In this document: in pieces, positions 16,843 through 24,575 of the stretch
How positions within the stretch are numbered: the stretch's first letter is position 1
How the letters are laid out: every line of letters starts with the position of its first letter
Assembly (NCBI RefSeq): GCF_004000865.1
Contig: NZ_BIMB01000053.1
Coordinates: 1 to 49,454 of the forward strand
Source of the DNA: Paenibacillus elgii NBRC 100335
GTDB lineage: Bacteria; Bacillota; Bacilli; Paenibacillales; NBRC-103111
Reading direction: 5' to 3'
Length of the DNA: 49,454 nt
Notes under the pieces: generated by a model
Seen by the model: the letters and a program-made list of their open reading frames with translations, nothing else
The model's database searches: none
What the model was told of the DNA's origin: nothing
Position numbers and translations under genes: made by a program

Positions 16843-18084
16843 TTACTTCCCAAACGTCAGGAGGCCGACGGAAATCGTTACGTTGCCGCTTTTCTTTTTG
16901 GTCAGCACGAGCCGGTCCGAGCCGGTGTACCGTTTGGCCGCGGGCTCGCTGACTCCGTAAGCGCCGGTAAACTTGAACACCGTATCCGACGGCTCTTCCA
17001 TCGACATCTCGTTCAATTCGCCCGGCGTGTAGCACTCGAGAGGCCATCCGTATTTGGCGCAGACGGCAAGGAGCCCTTCCTCGTCTTTCTTCAGATCGAT
17101 CGTGCAGACCGCCTTGACGCTGCGGATCGAGAAGCGCAGCTCTTCGAGCGTCTCGCGGATCACCGCTTCGATCTCCTCCGCAGACGTTCCACGGTTGCAG
17201 CCGATGCCGAGCGCAATCACCTTCGGCCGGTACAGTACGCCGTTGGCGAGGATCGCATCCTCGTCGGCCTCAAGCAGCCGGTGTGTGACGACCAGCGCCG
17301 CCTGCGGCTCGTCCGCCAGTGCGCTCCGCACGTCGCCGTACACCCGGATCGTCTGCGGCAGCGGCGTGTCGTACAGCCACCAGTCCGGCTCGCCGGACTC
17401 CTGAACGACCGCGACGCGCTCTTCGTTGACGACGGACGCGCTGACCGGCGTCAGCTTGTCGGCCGACTCCCATGTCCAGCCGAAGCGGCGGCCGAACAGG
17501 TCGACGGCGATCGTCTTCTGGACGTCCGACGCGGTCGTCAGCACGGGTCTTGCGCCCAGCGCCGCCGCCACCTCGCGCGTCAGCTCGTTCGCCCCGCCGA
17601 GATGGCCGGACAGCACGCTGATGACGTGCTCCCCTTTATCGTCGATGACGACGATGCCTGGGTCTTTCTTTTTGTCCTCCAGCAGCGGCGCGATCATCCG
17701 GACTACCGCGCCCAGCGAGATGATGCAAATGATGCCCTTGTACGCCGGGAACAGCGCGGGAAACAGCAGCCGCACGCTGCCCTCGAACAATTGGATGCCT
17801 TTGGCCGCCTCGTCGCCTCGCGCGAATTTGGACATGTAATACACGTCCGCATGGGAAAAGGTACTCTGCAAACGGCGCGCCAGCTCCACGCCGTGCTTCG
17901 TAATGGCGACGACGGCGTAATCGCCGTTCACGCGGACCGTGGGGATTACGCCTTCTTGCAGAACAATGGGCTGAGCCCCGTCTGCCGCGGCTCCGGGTGC
18001 GTTGCTTACCGCTCCTTTCGAAGCTGCGGTCGATACCGTCACCATCCCGTTTCGCTCTCCGTCTCCGCCCTTCGCGCTCATCAT
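16843..18084 (-). CDS. cbiG: Cobalt-precorrin-5A hydrolase
   Basis: This 413-residue protein starts at ATG 18084, overlapping the cbiF stop as ATGA with AAGGAGTGA upstream. A poorly conserved N-terminal stretch (about 1-50) precedes the CbiG N-terminal domain (GDYAVVAITKHGVELARRLQ), a middle domain (HVISVLSGHLGGANELTREV) and the C-terminal CobE/GbiG domain (KVIALGIGCNRGTSAEEIEA). CbiG opens the ring delta-lactone of cobalt-precorrin-5A, releasing acetaldehyde, a step typical of the anaerobic pathway. Its presence together with CbiD and CbiX marks the route as early cobalt insertion. Confidence 0.95.
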   Translation of the reverse strand: MMSAKGGDGERNGMVTVSTAASKGAVSNAPGAAADGAQPIVLQEGVIPTVRVNGDYAVVAITKHGVELARRLQSTFSHADVYYMSKFARGDEAAKGIQLFEGSVRLLFPALFPAYKGIICIISLGAVVRMIAPLLEDKKKDPGIVVIDDKGEHVISVLSGHLGGANELTREVAAALGARPVLTTASDVQKTIAVDLFGRRFGWTWESADKLTPVSASVVNEERVAVVQESGEPDWWLYDTPLPQTIRVYGDVRSALADEPQAALVVTHRLLEADEDAILANGVLYRPKVIALGIGCNRGTSAEEIEAVIRETLEELRFSIRSVKAVCTIDLKKDEEGLLAVCAKYGWPLECYTPGELNEMSMEEPSDTVFKFTGAYGVSEPAAKRYTGSDRLVLTKKKSGNVTISVGLLTFGK

Positions 18085-18857
18085 TCCTTCACTCCTTTGC
18101 GGTAGCCGTGAGTGAACGTTTTATCGTACAGCTTGGAACGGTATTCGTCCTTCTCGTGGATATTCGGGTCAAGCGCCCACCCGGCCAAAATCATCGCATG
18201 CGAGCGGATGCCGTTCGTCCGCATATCCTCGTCCAGCTTCTCCAGCGTCGTGCGGACGATCAATTGATCCGGCCACGTCGCCCGCTGCACGACCGCTACC
18301 GGCGTATCTAGGCTCCATCCGGCTTCGGTCAGCTCGCGCACGACTTTTTTGGTCAGCGTTGCGCTGAGGAACAGTGCGATCGTACAGTGATGCGACGCCA
18401 GCTCCTTCAACTGCTCGCGGTCCGGCACCGGGGTGCGTCCCTCGGCCCGCGTCAAAATTAGCGTCTGCGTTAGATCCGGGATCGTCAGCTCCGCGCCGAC
18501 CGCGGCTGCGGACGCAAACACCGAGCTGACGCCCGGGATGATCTCGCAGGAGATGCCTTCTTTGGCGAGCAGCGCCTTTTGCTCCATAATCGCCCCGAAC
18601 ACGGCCGGATCGCCGGTATGCACCCGGGCGACGAGCTTGCCCGCTTTGACGCGATCGGTCATGACCGCGACCATGTCCTCCAGGCTCATGCCCGCGCTTT
18701 GCAGCACCTCCGCCTCCGGCTTCGCCCGGGCAATCAGCTCTTCATTGACGAGCGAATCCGTATACAGCACGACGTCCGCTTCCTGCAGAATGCGGAGTCC
18801 TTTGACGGTGATCAAATCCGGGTCGCCGGGACCCGCTCCAATAATATATATTTTCAT
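18081..18857 (-). CDS. cbiF: Cobalt-precorrin-4 C11-methyltransferase
   Basis: This 258-residue SAM-dependent tetrapyrrole methylase opens with the family loop MKIYIIGAGPGDPDLITVKG and contains VARVHTGDPAVFGAIMEQ and IIPGVSSVFASAAAVGAELT, typical of CbiF/CobM. It methylates C11 of cobalt-precorrin-4. Its ATG directly abuts the cbiL stop, with GGTGGTGAG as ribosome site, so it is translationally coupled. Confidence 0.95.
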   Translation of the reverse strand: MKIYIIGAGPGDPDLITVKGLRILQEADVVLYTDSLVNEELIARAKPEAEVLQSAGMSLEDMVAVMTDRVKAGKLVARVHTGDPAVFGAIMEQKALLAKEGISCEIIPGVSSVFASAAAVGAELTIPDLTQTLILTRAEGRTPVPDREQLKELASHHCTIALFLSATLTKKVVRELTEAGWSLDTPVAVVQRATWPDQLIVRTTLEKLDEDMRTNGIRSHAMILAGWALDPNIHEKDEYRSKLYDKTFTHGYRKGVKE

Positions 18858-19568
18858 CTATTTTCTCACCACCATCAGCGTCAAATATTCCAGCTCCCGT
18901 CCGGCCAACTCCTCGATGTTGCGCCAGATCAACTCCTCCGCAGAGGTCACCTTGGTCAAGACGGCCGCCTTTTCGACCAGCCCCAGATCGCGCAGCACGG
19001 TCAGCATCAGGTCGATGACCTTCGCTACCTTGATGAACACGACGCAGTCGTGCGTTTCAATCGCCCGGCGCATCGCATCGTAATCGTCGGTCGCCGGCAC
19101 GACGGCCACCTGCTCGTCTCCGTCCGCGAGCGGCAGACCGAGCCTCGATGCGGCTGCAAGCACGGACGAGATCCCAGGTATGGATACGGCTTCCACCTCG
19201 GGATGTCGCTCCTTCATGAGCCGCATCAGGTGAATGTACGTGCTGTACAGCATCGGATCGCCTTCCGTGACGAACGCGACGTTCTTCCCTTGGCTGAGAT
19301 AGCCCCATACCGTGTCGACCGTCTTGTTCCACTGCTTCTCCAGCGCTTCGCGGTCCTTCGTCATCGGGAAGGTCAGGCCGACCATTTCCTTCTCCCGGGT
19401 ATCGACGTACAGCTCCGTAATCGCCAAAGCGTAGCTCTTGGCCCCGGATTTTTTGCGGGGGTAGGCGATGACCGGCGACTCCTTCAGCAGACGAAACGCC
19501 TTCACCGTAATCAGCTCAGGGTCCCCGGGCCCTACGCCCAATCCGTACAACGTGCCCAGTTTACTCAT
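18858..19568 (-). CDS. cbiL: Cobalt-factor II C20-methyltransferase
   Basis: The protein has 236 residues from ATG 19568 (MSKLGTLYGLGVGPGDPELI). The ATG lies inside the end of cbiET (ATGAGTAA overlap). It has the tetrapyrrole methylase core with FVTEGDPMLYSTYIHLMRLM and IPGISSVLAAASRLGLPLAD. It transfers a methyl group to C20 of cobalt-factor II. The position between cbiET and cbiF matches the Bacillus megaterium order. Confidence 0.94.
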   Translation of the reverse strand: MSKLGTLYGLGVGPGDPELITVKAFRLLKESPVIAYPRKKSGAKSYALAITELYVDTREKEMVGLTFPMTKDREALEKQWNKTVDTVWGYLSQGKNVAFVTEGDPMLYSTYIHLMRLMKERHPEVEAVSIPGISSVLAAASRLGLPLADGDEQVAVVPATDDYDAMRRAIETHDCVVFIKVAKVIDLMLTVLRDLGLVEKAAVLTKVTSAEELIWRNIEELAGRELEYLTLMVVRK

Positions 19569-20811
19569 CCGTTCCGTCCTCTCCTTTTTCCGTACGCTTC
19601 CGCGCTGCAATGATGTATACCGGATTCAAGCTTTCAAACCGCGTCATGTCCAAAATCGGCTTGCTGCGGCTCACCTGAGTCAGCGTAATATCCGTCACGA
19701 ACCCTTCCGCGGCAAAAGCTTGCGCCGCGGCGGACAAATTCTCGATCGTCACCGCGTTCAGCACGATCCGTCCTTCCGGCTTCAGCCGGGCACAGCATAC
19801 GGAGAGCAGCTCGCGCAGCTCGCCGCCGCTGCCGCCGATAAAGACCGCGTCGGGATCGGGAAACTGCTCCAGCCCTTGCGGCGCTTTGCCGTGCAGAGCG
19901 GTAATGTCCGTACGGAATTTGCGGGCGTTCTCATGAAAATTATCCAGGTCGCCCTCGTTCTTCTCGATGGCGTACACCGCGCCTTCACGGCATATTTTCG
20001 CCGCTTCGATTGCGACGGAGCCCGTGCAGGTGCCGATATCCCAAACGACGCTGTTCCGCTTCAACTGCAGGGCCGCCAGGCTGAGCACGCGGACTTCCTT
20101 TTTCGTGATGAGCCCTTTGTCCGGCTTCCGCTGCGCGAACTCTCCATCCTCGATGCCGAGCGCCCAGCGCGGCGGCTCGGCGTCTTTGCGCATCCGCAGC
20201 ACGACGACATTGAGCGGCGAAAAGTGCGTCTGCGCCGTATCCGCCAGCTCCTGCAGCCCGAACCAGCCTGTCCGCTCGGCAGGTCCGCCGAGGTTCTCAC
20301 CGACGAATGCGTCGTATTCGGTCATGCCGTAGTTCAGCAAATAGCGCGCAATCGCCCCCGGCGTATTGTGCTCGTCCGTGAGCAGCGCCACCTTCTTCGC
20401 GCCGTCGATCCGCTGCGCCAAGCCTTGCATGCTGCGTCCGTGTGCGCTGACGACTATAGCGTCCTGCCAGCTCTCGCCAATCCGCGCAAAAGCAAGCTGC
20501 AGTGAGCTCACTTGCGGGTAAACCTCCACCCGCCCGGGCAGCTTTCCGGCCAAATAGCCTCCGATCCCGTAAAACAACGGATCGCCCGAAGCCAGCACCA
20601 CCGCGTTCCGGGTTTCCGACCTCAGGCGCTCCGTCAGCTCGGACAGCCCGCTTTTGAGCACAACCTTTTCAGCGCCCGAATCAGCAAAAAAATGAAGCTG
20701 CCGCTCCCCGCCGATCAATAGCTCGGCTTGCCGAATCCGGTCGAGATACGCCTGCGGCAAGCCTGCCGCTCCGTCGTCGCCAATCCCGATCACTGCGATT
20801 TTCTCTCCCAT
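19561..20811 (-). CDS. cbiET: Fused cobalt-precorrin-7 C5-methyltransferase and cobalt-precorrin-6B C15-methyltransferase (decarboxylating)
   Basis: The protein has 416 residues from ATG 20811 (MGEKIAVIGIGDDGAAGLPQ), chosen for the AAGG/GGGG ribosome site. The N-terminal half (about 1-205) is CbiE, a tetrapyrrole methylase with VVLASGDPLFYGIGGYLAGK. The C-terminal half (about 215-400) is CbiT, a Rossmann-type methyltransferase with SVVWDIGTCTGSVAIEAAKI; the glycine loop reads GTCTGS. Together they methylate C5 and C15 and decarboxylate the acetate on C12. The fusion corresponds to CobL in the aerobic pathway. Confidence 0.94.
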   Translation of the reverse strand: MGEKIAVIGIGDDGAAGLPQAYLDRIRQAELLIGGERQLHFFADSGAEKVVLKSGLSELTERLRSETRNAVVLASGDPLFYGIGGYLAGKLPGRVEVYPQVSSLQLAFARIGESWQDAIVVSAHGRSMQGLAQRIDGAKKVALLTDEHNTPGAIARYLLNYGMTEYDAFVGENLGGPAERTGWFGLQELADTAQTHFSPLNVVVLRMRKDAEPPRWALGIEDGEFAQRKPDKGLITKKEVRVLSLAALQLKRNSVVWDIGTCTGSVAIEAAKICREGAVYAIEKNEGDLDNFHENARKFRTDITALHGKAPQGLEQFPDPDAVFIGGSGGELRELLSVCCARLKPEGRIVLNAVTIENLSAAAQAFAAEGFVTDITLTQVSRSKPILDMTRFESLNPVYIIAARKRTEKGEDGTDE

Positions 20812-20892
20812 GCGTGTACCCCTTTCCTTCTCGCCCACCTGCCCGCCGGAGTCCAAGTCCGGCCGATCGTAGTCCTCTATGCAAGCAGACCG

Positions 20893-22029
20893 TTAAAACT
20901 CGTTCGTCATGCTTTTGCGCCCCAACAGCGCGCCCTTCATCGAAATGATCACCGTTTCGACTTCCAGCGGCGTCCGCAGTTTCGCTTCAGGTCCAAGCGC
21001 ACCCGCTTCCCGCAGCGATTCCCGGCAGCAGTGGCCGGACATCACGTCGAAAAATGCGGTACAGCCCAGCGCCTGCATCTGATCACCGACCTGCGCCGCC
21101 GTATTCGCTTCCAAAACTTCCTTGATGACTGCCTCCGGCGCTCCCGCTTCCTCCGCCATGTGCGCCAGAAATCCGAAGTCGACCGAAGCGCTCTTCGAAT
21201 GAACCATCATGACGCCCTGCGCCACCTTGGAAAACTTACCCATCATACCGACAAGGGTAATTTTGCTGATGCCCTGCCGTGCGCATTGTTGAATCGCAAA
21301 GCCGACGAAATCGCCCATTTCGACAAACGCTTCCTCCGGCAGCTCCGGATACAGCTCCATGCCGAACTTCTCGCTGCGCCCGCCGGTCGACAGCACCACG
21401 TGGCTGCAGCCGCCCTTGACCGCCACACGGATCGCCTGTGCCACGCTCGCTTTGTACGCGGCTGTCGAGAACGGCACCACAATGCCGCGCGTCCCCAAAA
21501 TCGAAATGCCGCCGAGGATGCCAAGCCGGGCGTTAAGCGTCTTCTTCGCAATCTCCTCGCCGTCCGGCACGGAGACGACCACGCGCACGCCGCGATGCAG
21601 CTCATAGCGGTTCAACACCGCTTCGACGGCTTCGCGGATCATTTTCCGCGGCACCGGATTGATCGCCGCCTGTCCGACCTCGACGGGCAGCCCCGGCTTT
21701 GTCACCCGGCCGACTCCGACGCCGCCGTCGATCTCGATCCCCGGCGCTTCGCGCCAGAACACCTCGCTGATGATCCGCGCGCCGTGCGTGGCATCCGGAT
21801 CGTCGCCGCCGTCTTTGATCACCTCGGCGGACGCCCAATCGGACGCATACGCGCAGGCGACGATTTCGAACGTCACGTCCTGCCCGATCGGCAGGCGAAT
21901 GGTCGCCTGCGTCTGGGACTCCTGGACAATCAGCGCCTCGAGCGCCGCTTGAGCCGCCGCCGTCGCGCACGCCCCCGTCGTATAGCCATGCCGGAGCGGC
22001 TTCGTTTCCTTTTCCCCGCCGTCCGCCAT
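20893..22029 (-). CDS. cbiD: Cobalt-precorrin-5B C1-methyltransferase
   Basis: This 378-residue protein starts at ATG 22029. It opens with the CbiD signature LRHGYTTGACATAAAQAALE and contains GILGGISILGTRGIVVPFST in the middle, as in the family. It methylates C1 of the ring in the anaerobic pathway. It starts 4 bp after the cbiC stop. Confidence 0.95.
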   Translation of the reverse strand: MADGGEKETKPLRHGYTTGACATAAAQAALEALIVQESQTQATIRLPIGQDVTFEIVACAYASDWASAEVIKDGGDDPDATHGARIISEVFWREAPGIEIDGGVGVGRVTKPGLPVEVGQAAINPVPRKMIREAVEAVLNRYELHRGVRVVVSVPDGEEIAKKTLNARLGILGGISILGTRGIVVPFSTAAYKASVAQAIRVAVKGGCSHVVLSTGGRSEKFGMELYPELPEEAFVEMGDFVGFAIQQCARQGISKITLVGMMGKFSKVAQGVMMVHSKSASVDFGFLAHMAEEAGAPEAVIKEVLEANTAAQVGDQMQALGCTAFFDVMSGHCCRESLREAGALGPEAKLRTPLEVETVIISMKGALLGRKSMTNEF

Positions 22030-22033
22030 CGCG

Positions 22034-22684
22034 TTATCCCTGCCGTTCGGCGAGCAGCGACAGCGCGTTAACGGTCGCCACTGCGACCGGGCTGCCGCCC
22101 TTCCGCCCGATATTCGTAATAAACGGCACGTCCAGCTTCAGCAGCTCTTCCTTGGACTCGGCCGCCGATACGAAGCCGACCGGTACGCCGACGATCAGTC
22201 CCGGACGCGCTTCCCCTTCCTTAACGAGACGGATCAGCTCCAGCAGCGCCGTCGGCGCATTGCCGATCGCATAAATCGCGCCGTCCGCTTCCCGCGCCGC
22301 TTTCCGTATGGAAATGATCGCCCGGGTCGTGTTCAGCCGCTTCGCTTCCTCCATCACATCCGCGTCCGAAATGTATACCCGCACGTCGCCGCCGTATTTG
22401 GCCAGCCGCGGTTTGCTGATGCCGACCTGCACCATCTGCACGTCCGCCACCACCGGCTTGCCGCTGCGGATCGCTTCGATTCCGGCGCGGATCGCATCGG
22501 GATGGAACACCAGGCTGCGTCCGAGCTCGAAATCCGCCGACGCGTGAATGACGCGCTGCACGACCTTGAACTGCTCTTCCGTGTAGTCATGCTCGCCAAG
22601 CTCCTCCGTGATCATTTCGAAGCTTTTTTCTTCGATTTCCTGCGGTTGAACGGTAAGCGGTTTAAATTCCGTACGAAAATCCAT
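22034..22684 (-). CDS. cbiC: Cobalt-precorrin-8 methylmutase
   Basis: This 216-residue protein is normal length for CbiC/CobH. The catalytic His is in VIHASADFELGRSLVFHPDA, and the family motif GNAPTALLELIRLV and PVGFVSAAESKEELLK follow. It moves the methyl group from C11 to C12, producing cobyrinate. Its ATG overlaps the cbiJ stop by one base (TAATGG). Confidence 0.96.
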   Translation of the reverse strand: MDFRTEFKPLTVQPQEIEEKSFEMITEELGEHDYTEEQFKVVQRVIHASADFELGRSLVFHPDAIRAGIEAIRSGKPVVADVQMVQVGISKPRLAKYGGDVRVYISDADVMEEAKRLNTTRAIISIRKAAREADGAIYAIGNAPTALLELIRLVKEGEARPGLIVGVPVGFVSAAESKEELLKLDVPFITNIGRKGGSPVAVATVNALSLLAERQG

Positions 22685-23463
22685 TAATCGCGCACCTCCT
22701 GAAATAATGCGTTTAACGCGTTCGTGACGCCTTCAAAATCCGAATATACTTCGCCATATTCCAGCTGCGGCCGGCCGATAACGATCATATCGATATCCAT
22801 TTCGAGCGCCGCCGACAGCTTTTCCTCTACCGCGCCGACCTTGCCGCTTTCCTTTGTGACGATGACGTTGACACCGTAATGCTTGTACAGCGCCTGGTTC
22901 AGCTCTTTGGAAAAAGGCCCCTGCATCGCGATAATGTTCTTCTGCTCCAGGCCGAGCTGCTCGCATTTCTCCATATTGTCCTTGCGCGGCAGCATGCGTG
23001 CCACGAGCGTCGTATCCGGCAGGCCGATCAGCTTCTCGGCAAAAATTTGCAGCGTCTTGCTTCCTGTCGTCAACATGACGACGCCACGCTTCTGCGCCGC
23101 CAGTTCGGCCGCTTCTTCGTAGGCGTCGACGAAAAATAGCCGCGGGTGCCCATCGTACGATCCCCGCTCGCGCTCGTAGCGGATGTAAGGCACTCCCGCT
23201 TGCTCGGCCGCCGCCATCGCGTTGCGGGACGCTTCCTCCGCGAACGGATGGCTCGCATCGACCACCGCTTGAGCGCTGCGGCTGCGGATCAAATCCGCCA
23301 AGCCATGTGCGTCCAACCGGCCCATGCGCACCTCGAGCCCCGCTTCTTCAAGGCTTTTGGCCGCGCTCTCGGTCACGACAGTGGCGACGAGCGGATAGCC
23401 CGCCGCACGAATGAGCAGCGCAAGCTCCCGGGCATCGCTCGTTCCGGCCAGTACGACGATCAT
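22684..23463 (-). CDS. cbiJ: Cobalt-precorrin-6A reductase
   Basis: This 259-residue protein opens with MIVVLAGTSDARELALLIRA, the CobK/CbiJ nucleotide-binding start, and has DASHPFAEEASRNAMAAAEQ and the late VIVTKESGKVGAVEEKLSAA. It reduces the macrocycle with NAD(P)H. Its ATG overlaps the cbiX stop (ATGA), and AGAGGTG lies upstream. Confidence 0.95.
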   Translation of the reverse strand: MIVVLAGTSDARELALLIRAAGYPLVATVVTESAAKSLEEAGLEVRMGRLDAHGLADLIRSRSAQAVVDASHPFAEEASRNAMAAAEQAGVPYIRYERERGSYDGHPRLFFVDAYEEAAELAAQKRGVVMLTTGSKTLQIFAEKLIGLPDTTLVARMLPRKDNMEKCEQLGLEQKNIIAMQGPFSKELNQALYKHYGVNVIVTKESGKVGAVEEKLSAALEMDIDMIVIGRPQLEYGEVYSDFEGVTNALNALFQEVRD

Positions 23464-24506
23464 GATAGCACCTCTTTCGAAGCAGCCGCCTCCGACGATC
23501 CCGCGGGCTTCGCGCCGCCGCTTTCCGGCTGATGGTGATCGTGATCGTGTTCGTGCGCGTGATCATGCTGATGATCATGAGAGTGCGCATGATGGTGCTC
23601 GTGGTCGTGATGATGATCATGGTCATGATCGTGGTCATGGTCGTGATGATGGTGATGGTGATGATCGTGCCCATGCTCGTGATCGTGGTGGTGATGGTGG
23701 TCCATATGCTTCATCGCTTCAAGACGGTACTGGCACATATCGCAGTTCATCCGCGTTTCGCCTTGGAGCGCTTCTTGGGCCCGCTCCAGCAGAATCGTTT
23801 GCAGCGTCGGGTGGAAGCCGAAGTATTCCGCCAGTATAAACGACTGGTCCGGATACTTCTCCGCAAAAGCTTCCGTCATTTGCTCCATCCGCTTGATCAG
23901 CACGCCGGTGAACAAAAAGTAAGGCAGCAGAACGACCCGCTTCGCCCCGAGCCGGATACAGCGTTCGATACCTTCGTCCACTAGCGGCGCCGTCACGCCG
24001 ATAAACGCCGTCTCCACCCATTTTACTTTAAGCCGCTCCCAGAGCAGCCGTGAAATTTTGAACAAATCGCTGTTGGCATCCGCATCGCTGCTGCCGCGTC
24101 CGATGACCAGAAGCGCCGTATCGTCCGCCCCCACCAAGCCGTCCACGCCCGCTTCCGTCAGCCTGGAGATCAAAATATCCAGCGCCAGTTCGTGTACTCC
24201 GATTGGACGTCCATACATAAACTGCACCGACGGATACTTCAGTTTCGCTTCATCGATGGCTGCCGGAATGTGCAGCTTCGCATGACCGGCCGCAAAGAGC
24301 GTAATTGGCACCACCGCGATCCTCGTTGCTCCCCTCGCTACGCATGTCGCGATGCCTTTCGAAATCGATGGCGCCTCGAATTCCAGGAAACACGTCTCCA
24401 CGATCGGCTCCCCTAGACGTCCCTCCACCGAACGGACAAACTCCCGGATCTCCTCATTCCCTTCCGGGTCCCGGCTTCCGTGGCCAACAAACAATACTGC
24501 GTTCAT
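23460..24506 (-). CDS. cbiX: Sirohydrochlorin cobaltochelatase, long form with Fe-S and histidine-rich tail
   Basis: The protein has 348 residues from ATG 24506 (MNAVLFVGHGSRDPEGNEEI), behind GGAGGAAGC. Two CbiX chelatase repeats fill about residues 1-245, each with a catalytic His (VGHGSRD and the second-half PYFLFTGVLIKRM region). They are followed by the MxCxxC motif (MNCDMC, about residue 250), known from the CbiXL type of Bacillus megaterium as a [4Fe-4S] ligand. Next is a tail of about 60 residues that is nearly only His and Asp/Glu, then a short end rich in Ala, Gly and Ser. It inserts cobalt into sirohydrochlorin; the tail probably binds or buffers metal. The coding DNA of the tail is a low-complexity repeat. 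Confidence 0.95.
   Translation of the reverse strand: MNAVLFVGHGSRDPEGNEEIREFVRSVEGRLGEPIVETCFLEFEAPSISKGIATCVARGATRIAVVPITLFAAGHAKLHIPAAIDEAKLKYPSVQFMYGRPIGVHELALDILISRLTEAGVDGLVGADDTALLVIGRGSSDADANSDLFKISRLLWERLKVKWVETAFIGVTAPLVDEGIERCIRLGAKRVVLLPYFLFTGVLIKRMEQMTEAFAEKYPDQSFILAEYFGFHPTLQTILLERAQEALQGETRMNCDMCQYRLEAMKHMDHHHHHDHEHGHDHHHHHHHDHDHDHDHDHHHDHEHHHAHSHDHQHDHAHEHDHDHHQPESGGAKPAGSSEAAASKEVLS
23531..23705 (-). repeat. Low-complexity CAT/CAC-GAT repeat encoding the His/Asp tail of CbiX
   Basis: About 175 bp of short imperfect repeats of His, Asp and Glu codons (on the plus strand runs of gatggtg, atgatcatg and cgtggtc). The repeat makes length variation by slippage likely. Confidence 0.85.
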
Positions 24507-24575
24507 GCGCTTCCTCCTCATTTTCATTGTTGCTTATTGCTTTTGAGCAGCTGCTTCAAAAGAGCGCGTTAGCCT

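Noticed and set aside
20728..22071. 447-codon plus-strand frame opposite cbiD
   Set aside because: Antisense shadow; composition is dominated by Arg and His, and cbiD is clear on the other strand.
23531..23705. Possible CRISPR-like or tandem repeat array
   Set aside because: The repeat is coding (His/Asp tail of CbiX), irregular, and has no spacers.
23532..23984. Plus-strand frame rich in Met, Val and Ile that looks like a membrane protein
   Set aside because: It is the reverse reading of the His/Asp repeat of cbiX; the hydrophobic look comes from CAT/GAT repeats.
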